Shown here one piece after another: positions 1 to 5,931 of a DNA stretch of 5,931 bases. Source of the DNA: an uncultured Spirochaetaceae bacterium (GTDB taxonomy: Bacteria; Spirochaetota; Spirochaetia; Treponematales; UBA12059); contig CALKWG010000137.1 in the NCBI GenBank assembly GCA_938004315.1, forward strand, positions 1 to 5,931, read 5' to 3'. The first letter of the stretch is position 1. Every line of letters begins with the position of its first letter. Position numbers and translations under genes: made by a program. The notes under the pieces were generated by a model that made no database searches, had not been told where the DNA came from, and worked only from the letters and a program-made list of their open reading frames with translations.

Positions 1-25
1 CGCATACGACCGATACGAACACCGC

Positions 26-1582
26 CTATTCCTTATCTTCTTTGACGAAATACTGGAGGAGCTGCACCATGTAGTATATTTTTTTATACACTTCGGTAAG
101 CGTTTCGCGCATGGGCTTGCCCGCCGCGGTTTCGACTTCTTTCCAATTCGTGATGATTTCATGCCGCGGCTTGGCCAGGTCGTCGATCATCGCCTTCATG
201 TGGCGACCCACGGCGATGAGGTTGATCGCGGCCTTATTGACCAAGGCCAAGGCCTTATCGTTGACGTCCTTGAGGATCTGCCTCAGGTACTTGATCTGCT
301 CTTTATCCCGGTCGCTCTTCATGAGCGCGTTGCGGAGCCGCGAGCCGAGCTCGCCGTCGTCGCCCACGGCTTCGTCGAACTGCAGGATGGCCTCGGAGAC
401 CTCGATGAGGGCGTGGTAGCCGTCGGACAGCTGCTGCGACTGCACCGTAGTGGACCACTGCCCCCTGATGAGGAGGATGTCGACCAGCTCGCGTATGTCC
501 TTCTTAAAGAAGTCGATGAGGTAGGCTTTGAGGTAGTTCAAGGCCTGGGTCTGGGTAAAGCCCCCGAGCATCTTCTTGGCGTAGGCGACGTTCGCCTTGT
601 CCGTGTAGTTCCTCATGCGGACGACCACCGAACTGCCGAAGACCGCGGTGGCTAGCTCGTCGATCTTGCCGTTCCGCCGCTCCTGCACGAGCTTCTGCAT
701 GAGCATGGTCGTCTGGTTCTTGAGCTTGTCGATGAAGGTCTCGACGATGCGCTCGCCGGCGACCCGCGGCGCGATGGTCAAGTAGGGGTCTTTCTTGACG
801 TGCCTGAGTATCTGCTCGAGGACGCCGCTCCCCCTAAGGTCCTTGAGGGCCGCCGCCAGCTTGGTCCAGGACTCGACCTGGATGACGTCCATGTTGCGGT
901 AGTCCTTGAGGGCGGTGAAGATGCGCTTCCAATCGGCGTCCAGGTTCAAGGCCAGGAAGACTTCGAGGAAGTCGTGCAGGTCGTCGCCTATGTAATCGCC
1001 GGATATGCCGTCGAACTTCGGCGCGTAGCTGAAGTTGCGCTCTATGACGTTCGAGTCGAACTTCTTAAGGAGGAAGAAGTAGTCGAAATTAATGAAATTT
1101 ACGAAGGCAAGGATAGTTGAATAGGCTTGGTCGATTTGATTGGTCTTCTCGGCGTCGAAAGCGGCGAAGAAGTTGAGCATGTCCTGCTTGACCGCCTCCT
1201 GCAGCTCGCGCAGGGGCGCCGTCGCCGCGCGCTGCTTGATGAAGTCGTCGGTCAGGCGCTCCGACATGGCGCGCTGCTCTTTGGACAGGAAGGTCTCGAT
1301 GACGAAGGACTTGAGCACCCCGCTCTGGGCGGCGTTGGTCATGAGGACCTGGGCCGGCGCCACGACTTTATAGATCTCGTAGAAGAGCCTGGCCATGCCG
1401 GGCAGGGCCTCCGAGGTCTTTGGCTTATAGAAGCGGTAGCGCGATCGGCTTAAATCTTTGCCGATTTGGCGGACGAGGCGCTTCTTCTCCGATTCCGGGT
1501 CGGAGCCGCCGAAGATGCCGAGAAATTTCTGAATAAGGCCGCCGAAGCCGCCGGACGCGTCATCGTCTTCTGTGCTGGGCAT
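26..1582 (-). CDS. Conserved helical protein of unknown function (DUF5312-like, spirochaete type)
   Basis: Function is unknown and I assign none. The 518-residue product has no signal peptide and no clear membrane segment, so it is probably cytoplasmic. It begins with a short acidic stretch and a Gly-rich segment (residues 1-27: GGFGGLIQKFLGIFGG). A basic motif follows, KKRLVRQIGKDLSRSRYRFY (33-52), and then a run of probable amphipathic helices to the C-terminus. There are no catalytic or nucleotide-binding motifs. From memory, the region around residues 33-77 and the overall length match a family seen in Treponema and relatives (DUF5312-type); this was not checked by search. The ATG at 1582 follows a weak AAGG (1593-1596) about 10 bases upstream. 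The next in-frame Met is residue 63, inside the conserved part, so this start is preferred. It is the last gene of a likely operon, 34 bases after birA. No terminator is visible in the 25 bases left beyond its TAG stop. Confidence 0.8.
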   Translation of the reverse strand: MPSTEDDDASGGFGGLIQKFLGIFGGSDPESEKKRLVRQIGKDLSRSRYRFYKPKTSEALPGMARLFYEIYKVVAPAQVLMTNAAQSGVLKSFVIETFLSKEQRAMSERLTDDFIKQRAATAPLRELQEAVKQDMLNFFAAFDAEKTNQIDQAYSTILAFVNFINFDYFFLLKKFDSNVIERNFSYAPKFDGISGDYIGDDLHDFLEVFLALNLDADWKRIFTALKDYRNMDVIQVESWTKLAAALKDLRGSGVLEQILRHVKKDPYLTIAPRVAGERIVETFIDKLKNQTTMLMQKLVQERRNGKIDELATAVFGSSVVVRMRNYTDKANVAYAKKMLGGFTQTQALNYLKAYLIDFFKKDIRELVDILLIRGQWSTTVQSQQLSDGYHALIEVSEAILQFDEAVGDDGELGSRLRNALMKSDRDKEQIKYLRQILKDVNDKALALVNKAAINLIAVGRHMKAMIDDLAKPRHEIITNWKEVETAAGKPMRETLTEVYKKIYYMVQLLQYFVKEDKE

Positions 1583-1616
1583 ATCGACAGAACCTTACTA
1601 TGTACCGCGCCCGTCG

Positions 1617-2390
1617 TCAATAAGAGCCGTCCGAAGGCCTCAGCTCCCCCGAGAAGAAGCGGCGCTCCCCGCCTTCGGCGGCGAGGACGAGAGCGCCCTC
1701 CGGCGAGACGCCCACGAGCTCGCCCGAGTAGGTTTCGCCCGCGTCGTCCTCGCCCAGGCCTGGCTTAAAGCTCACCCGCTCGCCCCGATACGCCAAGGCG
1801 GCGTTGAGCTCAACTATCCATACGCCGCGCATCTGGGCTAGGCCCTCGAACTCGGCGGCTAAGAGCGCGACGAGCTCATCCTTATCGGGCACCGCTCCCG
1901 TCTCTAGGAGCACGGAGCTCGGCCGGCTGCGGTAATACGGCTCGAACGCGGTTTGGCTTAGGTTCACGCCGACGCCGACGAGCGCCGCCGGGCCGGCCGA
2001 CTCGCAGAGTATGCCGGCGAGCTTGCCGCGGCCGAGGAGGTCGTTCGGCCACTTGATCCGTAGCCCGGCCGGGAACGAGAGCCCCCGCGCCGCCGCCCAG
2101 GCGAGCAGTGCCCGCCTGAGCGCCAAGCCGGCTAACAGGGGCGGCGGCGCGCCTTCGAAGTCAGAAAGGGGAAGCCAGAAGGTGACGGCCAGGCTTAGGC
2201 CCGGGGGGCTATGCCATCGGCGCCCCGCGAGGCGCCCGCGGCCGGCCGTCTGCTCATCGGCTATCACGGCGCCGCGAGGGCTTTCGGCCGCAAGCCTCCG
2301 GGCGTCTTCCATGGTGCTCGAGGTGCGCGCGAGCCTTAAGAGCTGAAAAGGCCCGCGAGGCGTCGGCGGCTGATAGAGGCTCGGGTTCAC
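1617..2390 (-). CDS. birA: Biotin--[acetyl-CoA-carboxylase] ligase, without HTH domain
   Basis: Activates biotin with ATP to biotinyl-5'-AMP and transfers it to the acceptor lysine of biotin carboxyl carrier proteins, such as acetyl-CoA or other biotin-dependent carboxylases; cytoplasmic. Visible family motifs, in order: SST near residues 24-26 (substrate loop), Q48 with the Gly-rich biotin loop GRGR at 50-53 followed by GRRW, KWPND at 113-117, GKLAGILCE at 122-130 with the lysine expected to contact biotinyl-AMP, VGVGVNL at 138-144, and a small beta-rich C-terminal domain from about residue 200. At 257 residues there is no N-terminal winged helix, so this is a class I enzyme and not an E. 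coli-type repressor. The start is GTG (2388-2390). Its GTGA overlaps the TGA of the upstream phosphodiesterase gene, and no Shine-Dalgarno sequence is evident, so translational coupling is likely. The loop reads GRGRLAGRRW, one residue longer than GRGRRGRKW in E. coli BirA. Confidence 0.93.
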   Translation of the reverse strand: MNPSLYQPPTPRGPFQLLRLARTSSTMEDARRLAAESPRGAVIADEQTAGRGRLAGRRWHSPPGLSLAVTFWLPLSDFEGAPPPLLAGLALRRALLAWAAARGLSFPAGLRIKWPNDLLGRGKLAGILCESAGPAALVGVGVNLSQTAFEPYYRSRPSSVLLETGAVPDKDELVALLAAEFEGLAQMRGVWIVELNAALAYRGERVSFKPGLGEDDAGETYSGELVGVSPEGALVLAAEGGERRFFSGELRPSDGSY

Positions 2391-4714
2391 GCGAGGGTCG
2401 CGCCGATGAAGCGTTCGAACTCCGCGGCCGGCACCGGCTTAGAGAAGTAGTAGCCCTGCACGTACTGGCAGCCCCGATCGATGAGGAAGCGCAGTTGCTC
2501 CTCGGTCTCGCAGCCTTCGGCGATGGTTCCCATGCCAAGGCTACGCGCCATCTCGATCACGGTCGCGGCGATGGCGTTGGACTGCCCCTCAGAGGCCGAC
2601 CGGATGTCGCGGACGAAGGATTGATCGATCTTGAGCCAGTCCAGGGGAAGGCGCTTCAGGTAATAGAGCGACGAATAGCCGGTGCCGAAATCGTCCAGGC
2701 TGAAGCCGACGCCGAGCTTGCTTAAAGCCGTCATCACCGCGGTGGAGCGCCCGACGTCTTCCATCGCGACGCTCTCGGTAATCTCGAGCTCCACGCGATC
2801 GGGCGGCACGCCCGAGAGCTCGATATAGGAGACGATGCGCGACTCGAGGTCGGGCAGCTTGAATTGCCTACCGGAGAGGTTCACCGACATCCAAAGCTCG
2901 GGGTCGAGGCTGAGCCAGCGCTTTAAGTCGGCCAGGGCCGTCTCGAGCACCCACTCGCCGATAGGTATGATGAGGCCGTTCTCCTCGGCCAGGGGGATGA
3001 AGTCGCTCGGCGGCACCACCGTCTCGCCGTCGATCCAGCGGACCAGGGCTTCCATGCCGACGACGCGCCGCGAGGGTAGCTCGACCCGAGGCTGGTAGTA
3101 GACGGCGAATGCGCGGGACTCCACCGCTTTTCGGAGGCGGCCTTCCAGGGTCATGCGCTTGGAGATGCGCGCGTTGAGGGATTGGGTGAATATATGGAAA
3201 GACCCGGCCCCCGATTCCTTGGCTATGGTCATGGCGGAGTTCGCCGCCCCGATGAGCGCGTCCGCGTCGAGGCCGTCGTTGGGGTAATAGCTGATGCCGA
3301 TGGAAGCGTCCAGGTAGACTTCCTGCCCCTCCACCAACATCGGCCTACGGAGCGATGAAAGGATGCTTTCTGCCGCGGCTACGGCGAATTCCTCCTTGGC
3401 TAACTGCGGCAGGAGGACGAGGAAATCGTCGGCCGAGACGCGGGCCACCGTGTCGCTTTTCCGTAGGCTCTGCGTCAGGCGGCCGGCCACCAATTGGAGT
3501 ATCGAGTCGCCCAGGCGATAGCCGTAGGTCGTGTTGATATACTTGAAGCGGTCTATATCGAGGTACAATACCGCGATCTTCTCGCGGCTACGGTCCGCGC
3601 CTTTGATGGCCGTCATGAGCCGGTCGGAGAAGAGCACCCGGTTCGGCAGGTCGGTCAGGGGGTCGTTGTTCGACAGCCAGCTGATCGCCTCCTCGCGGTT
3701 CTTGATATCGGTAAGGTCGCGGAACACGGCCACGTAACGGCAGGTTTTGCCGTCCTGCCCCTTGACCGCCGTAATGGACAACCACTCGGGATATACCTTG
3801 CCGTCTTTGCGGCGGTTCCAGATCTCGCCTTCCCATCGGCCGCGTTCCTCTATCGCCTTCCACATGGCGCGATAGAAGGACGGATCGTGACGCTCGGATT
3901 TCAGGACGCGCGGGTTCTGGCCGAGCGCCTCCTCCTCGCTCCAGCCGGTGATCTCGGTGAACGCTCGGTTGACCGAGAGTATCTTCCCTTCGGCGTCGGT
4001 GATGGTAATGCCTTCAATGACGCTGTCGAAGACCTTGGCCGCGAGGAGCACCCGCTCTTGGTAGACGCTCTCGACGTCCTCGGCCTTGCGATGGTAGCGG
4101 GCGCCCATGGCTATCGCCGCGAAGAGGAGAGCGGCCACGCCTAGGGTCGAGATCATAGCGGCGACGATCGCGTCGCGGATGTACGGCCTCGAGATCTCCG
4201 AGCTCTCGATAGCGATCAGTATGCCGAACCTGCCGTCGGGGGTGGGGCGATACGAACCCAAGATGACGCGCCCTTCGGCGTCCCGGCCTTGCCATCGCCC
4301 CGACTGGCCGGCCAAGGCCAAGGCGAGCGGCGCGTAGGGCGCCGAAGCTCGCGCCGGGTCGCCTTCGGAAAGCGAACCGATATCCTCTCGCCTATCCATC
4401 CGGTAGACGCGGAACGAGTACTGGTCGCCCGCGGCGAGATAGAACGAGCCGGTAGCGTTGAGGCGGTGGAAGACCGCCGAGGTGCTCGTATTGTTTCGCC
4501 ACGCCGTTACGCCGCCCTCGGGCTCGAAGCTCGAGCCCGAGACGGCGTCTACGCGATTCTCGGCATAGAGGTCAAGGAGCCCGAGCCGTTCGTCCAAGGC
4601 CGAAGTATAACGGTAGCCCGTGGCTACGATGATGGAAAGCAGACAGACCGCCCATAGGAGGGCGGCGCTGGGCAGGTAGACGGCGCCGAAGGCCTTGCCG
4701 GGATATTTCATCAT
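2387..4714 (-). CDS. Membrane Cache-like/PAS/degenerate GGDEF/EAL protein, probable c-di-GMP phosphodiesterase
   Basis: Probably hydrolyses c-di-GMP to pGpG at the inner membrane in response to an external signal. Order in the 775 residues: TM1 about 12-32; periplasmic region 33-180 ending in a Cache-like stretch (ILGSYRPTPDGRFGILIAIE, 151-170); TM2 about 183-204; PAS about 223-338; GGDEF about 345-510; EAL about 522-770. The EAL domain keeps every expected metal-binding and catalytic residue: E555 (EAL), N612, E644 and E647 (EITES), D674-D675 (DDFGTGYSS), K695 (KID), E733 and Q753. The GGDEF signature is SADDF (427-431), and IND and GH nearby are INT and GY, so cyclase activity is unlikely. 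The inhibitory-site RxxD (R418-D421) remains, and the domain may act as a regulatory module. The ATG at 4714 is fixed by an in-frame TAA three codons upstream and by TM1 starting soon after. There is no Shine-Dalgarno sequence. It is the first gene of the operon with birA. Confidence 0.93.
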   Translation of the reverse strand: MMKYPGKAFGAVYLPSAALLWAVCLLSIIVATGYRYTSALDERLGLLDLYAENRVDAVSGSSFEPEGGVTAWRNNTSTSAVFHRLNATGSFYLAAGDQYSFRVYRMDRREDIGSLSEGDPARASAPYAPLALALAGQSGRWQGRDAEGRVILGSYRPTPDGRFGILIAIESSEISRPYIRDAIVAAMISTLGVAALLFAAIAMGARYHRKAEDVESVYQERVLLAAKVFDSVIEGITITDAEGKILSVNRAFTEITGWSEEEALGQNPRVLKSERHDPSFYRAMWKAIEERGRWEGEIWNRRKDGKVYPEWLSITAVKGQDGKTCRYVAVFRDLTDIKNREEAISWLSNNDPLTDLPNRVLFSDRLMTAIKGADRSREKIAVLYLDIDRFKYINTTYGYRLGDSILQLVAGRLTQSLRKSDTVARVSADDFLVLLPQLAKEEFAVAAAESILSSLRRPMLVEGQEVYLDASIGISYYPNDGLDADALIGAANSAMTIAKESGAGSFHIFTQSLNARISKRMTLEGRLRKAVESRAFAVYYQPRVELPSRRVVGMEALVRWIDGETVVPPSDFIPLAEENGLIIPIGEWVLETALADLKRWLSLDPELWMSVNLSGRQFKLPDLESRIVSYIELSGVPPDRVELEITESVAMEDVGRSTAVMTALSKLGVGFSLDDFGTGYSSLYYLKRLPLDWLKIDQSFVRDIRSASEGQSNAIAATVIEMARSLGMGTIAEGCETEEQLRFLIDRGCQYVQGYYFSKPVPAAEFERFIGATLA

Positions 4715-4722
4715 ACGTGGAA

Positions 4723-4751
4723 ATTATCGTTTAAAGCCGACGTCGTTTCAA
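4723..4751 (-). promoter_or_regulatory. Predicted sigma70-type promoter for the phosphodiesterase-birA operon
   Basis: Reading the minus strand, TTGAAA (4746-4751, 5 of 6 matches to TTGACA) is followed by a 17-base spacer and GATAAT (4723-4728, 5 of 6 matches to TATAAT). A start of transcription about seven bases beyond the -10 box falls near 4716, two bases before the ATG of the phosphodiesterase gene. The spacing is optimal and the position fits the missing Shine-Dalgarno sequence. The boxes are seen directly; their activity is inferred. Confidence 0.65.
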
Positions 4752-4819
4752 GCATAGACTCGCTCCCGATAGGCGACCGCCTTGACGCCGTCCGGCCCTC
4801 GCGATAGGCTTGACCGCAT

Positions 4820-4892
4820 GCGGGCCGGCGACTTAGATCGCCGCCCCGCCGGAGCCGCCTTCCGGCTAGCCCTAGGTGTATAAAGCCTGGGG
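4820..4892. repeat. Cluster of three adjacent inverted repeats between divergent genes
   Basis: Three potential hairpins lie end to end in the 213-base gap between the phosphodiesterase gene and glmS. The first pairs 4820-4831 with 4838-4849 (11 of 12 pairs, one C-C mismatch, 6-base loop CTTAGA). The second pairs GCCGGA (4848-4853) with TCCGGC (4861-4866) around a 7-base loop and shares two bases with the first. The third pairs 4870-4876 with 4886-4892 (one G-T wobble) around a 9-base loop holding TATAAA. The palindromes GGCTAGCC (4864-4871) and CCTAGG (4871-4876) overlap here. None is followed by a T-run, so they do not look like intrinsic terminators. They could be operators or leader structure, or a by-product of GC-rich sequence. 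The rest of the gap holds only the promoter on the minus strand and the glmS ribosome binding site. Confidence 0.45.
4879..4884 (+). promoter_or_regulatory. Candidate -10 box for glmS
   Basis: TATAAA matches TATAAT at 5 of 6 positions and would start transcription near 4891, giving a leader of about 37 bases that includes the Shine-Dalgarno sequence. No acceptable -35 hexamer is found 16-18 bases upstream, so this is tentative. An alternative pair, TTGACC (4810-4815) with TTAGAT (4833-4838) at 17 bases, has a better -35 but a poor -10. Confidence 0.25.
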
Positions 4893-4914
4893 CCGGCGGC
4901 GGGGACGCGGACGG

Positions 4915-4920
4915 AAAGGA
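4915..4920 (+). promoter_or_regulatory. Ribosome binding site of glmS
   Basis: AAAGGA lies seven bases before the ATG at 4928, a normal Shine-Dalgarno position. It supports this start, which also places the catalytic cysteine at residue 2, as required once the initiator Met is removed. Confidence 0.8.
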
Positions 4921-4927
4921 CAGTACT

Positions 4928-5885
4928 ATGTGCGGAATCGTGGGCTACTCGGGGCCGAAGCAGGCCTCCCGTATCCTGGTGGACGGCCTGAAGCGCCTGG
5001 AATACCGGGGCTACGACTCGGCCGGCATCGCGGTGCAAGCCGACGTCGAGGCGGGCTCGCCCCCCTCGGTCATCAAGAAGAAGGGTAAGATAGCCGAGCT
5101 CAGGCAGGCGGTACCCAAGGACCTGCCGGGCCATTGCGGCATCGGCCACACCCGTTGGGCCACGCACGGCGGCGTAACCGACGCCAACGCCCACCCCCAC
5201 TGCGACGATAGCGGCAAGGTCGCCATCGTCCATAACGGCATCATCGAGAACTACATGGCCTTGAAGGGCATGCTCGAGCACGAGGGCGCCAACTTTAAGA
5301 GCGACACCGACAGCGAGGTAATCGCCCATCTCATCGCCTACCATTACGACGGCGACCTCGAGGCGGCCCTCAAGGCCGCGCTCAAGCACCTCAAAGGCAC
5401 CTACGGCATCGCCTGCGTGCACGCCGACGAGCCTGGCCGCATCGTCGGCGCGCGGAACGGCAGCCCGCTCGTCGTGGGCGTGGGCCAGGGCGAGATGTTC
5501 CTAGCCAGCGACGTCACGGCCATGCTGGCGCACACCAAGAGCGTGGTCTACCTAAACGACGGCGAGGTCGTCTCCATGCTGCCGCACGAATTCCATATCA
5601 GCGACGCCGACGACCGACGCATCGACCCCAAGCTGGACCACGTGGGCTGGGAGCTCGACGCCATTGAGAAGGAGGGCTTCTCCTGCTACATGGAGAAGGA
5701 GATCTTCGAGCAGCCGGAGTCCATCGCGCGCGCCCTCTCGGGCCGCGCCGACATGGAGAACGCCTTCGCCAAGCTCTCCGGCCTGAACTTGAGCCGCAAG
5801 GAGCTCCACGCCGTGGAGCGCGTGCGGGTGATAGCCGCCGGCACCAGCTGGCACGCCGGCCTCGTCGGCTGCCAGCTCTTCGAGT
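4928..5885 (+). CDS. glmS: Glutamine--fructose-6-phosphate aminotransferase, 5' part only
   Basis: Makes glucosamine-6-phosphate from fructose-6-phosphate and glutamine, the first committed step to UDP-GlcNAc for peptidoglycan and other envelope sugars; cytoplasmic. The 319 visible residues hold the N-terminal class II glutaminase domain: nucleophile C2 in MCGIVGY, EYRGYDSAG (25-33), HTRWATHG (74-81), oxyanion-hole N103-G104 in HNGIIEN, and SDTDSE (125-130) with the glutamine-binding aspartate D128. The domain linker follows with EKEIFEQP (256-263), then the start of the first sugar isomerase (SIS) domain at AAGTSWHAG (303-311). Family members are about 600 residues long, so roughly half is missing. 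The apparent TAG stop at 5885-5887 is not genomic: its T is the last insert base and its AG opens the sequencing adapter. The gene is therefore cut by the contig end and should not be read as a natural truncation. It is transcribed away from the phosphodiesterase operon. Confidence 0.95.
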
Positions 5886-5931
5886 AGATCGGAAGAGCAC
5901 ACGTCTGAACTCCAGTCACCGAATACGATCT
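5886..5931 (+). other. Illumina TruSeq-type adapter and index (non-genomic)
   Basis: From 5886 the sequence is the standard read-1 3' adapter, starting AGATCGGAAGAGC and running 34 bases to CAGTCAC at 5919. Next come eight bases, CGAATACG (5920-5927), in the position of the i7 index. The final ATCT (5928-5931) matches the start of the constant region after the index. The order adapter, 8-base index, constant region leaves little doubt. Its reverse complement translates to MTGVQTCALPI, a peptide well known from adapter-contaminated entries. Confidence 0.98.

Noticed and set aside
161..655. Plus-strand ORF of 164 codons opposite the helical protein
   Set aside because: It is a shadow of the 518-codon minus-strand gene, with no recognisable domain and no ribosome binding site judged convincing.
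1583..1616. Terminator or separate promoter between birA and the helical protein gene
   Set aside because: The 34-base gap shows no hairpin with a T-run and no paired -35 and -10 boxes, so the genes are read as one operon.
3494..4144. Plus-strand ORF of 216 codons inside the phosphodiesterase gene
   Set aside because: It is antisense to the PAS and GGDEF regions, whose protein motifs are unmistakable on the minus strand. Long antisense frames are expected in GC-rich genes, and its translation shows no family motif.
4810..4838. TTGACC-N17-TTAGAT as the glmS promoter
   Set aside because: The -35 and spacing are good, but the -10 matches only three of six positions and lies in the loop of a strong hairpin. 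It is kept only as an alternative in the -10 entry.
4715..4927. glmS ribozyme or other riboswitch in the glmS leader
   Set aside because: The gap is short and I see no conserved glmS ribozyme core or other known riboswitch signature, only simple hairpins. The ribozyme is mainly known from Firmicutes and relatives.
4748..5422. Minus-strand ORF of 224 codons covering the glmS start and upstream region
   Set aside because: It is antisense to the conserved glutaminase domain of glmS and has a low-complexity Val/Gly/Ala-rich translation.
5552..5919. Minus-strand ORFs beginning at the right edge
   Set aside because: Their start codons and first residues come from the reverse complement of the sequencing adapter, and the remainder is antisense to glmS.

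Overview
The window is GC-rich bacterial chromosomal DNA. It carries three co-directional genes on the minus strand, one divergent gene on the plus strand, and a non-biological tail of Illumina adapter at the right edge. The 518-residue protein at the left resembles, from memory, a family of unknown function known from Treponema and its relatives (DUF5312-type). This suggests an uncultured or environmental GC-rich spirochaete, but the assignment rests mainly on that one gene and was not tested by a search. No mobile elements, CRISPR arrays, tRNA or rRNA genes were seen.

Layout: (1) 26-1582, minus: conserved helical protein of unknown function. (2) 1617-2390, minus: biotin--protein ligase without the N-terminal DNA-binding domain (birA/bpl type). 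(3) 2387-4714, minus: membrane-anchored c-di-GMP signalling protein with a Cache-like periplasmic sensor, PAS, degenerate GGDEF and intact EAL. It is probably a phosphodiesterase. (4) 4715-4927: divergent intergenic region with a good sigma70-type promoter for the minus-strand genes and a cluster of inverted repeats. (5) 4928-5885, plus: 5' half of glmS (glucosamine-6-phosphate synthase), cut off by the contig end. (6) 5886-5931: TruSeq-type adapter plus an 8-base index, not genomic.

The minus-strand genes look like one operon transcribed phosphodiesterase -> birA -> helical protein. The first two overlap by four bases (GTGA) and the next gap is 34 bases. The predicted promoter puts the transcript start within a few bases of the phosphodiesterase ATG, which lacks a Shine-Dalgarno sequence, so the mRNA may be leaderless. 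glmS has an ordinary Shine-Dalgarno sequence and its own upstream region.

I found no convincing undescribed multi-gene system. The points most worth a second look are the adapter-made false stop in glmS, the SADDF-for-GGDEF substitution beside an apparently active EAL domain, the leaderless-type start, and the unexplained helical protein.
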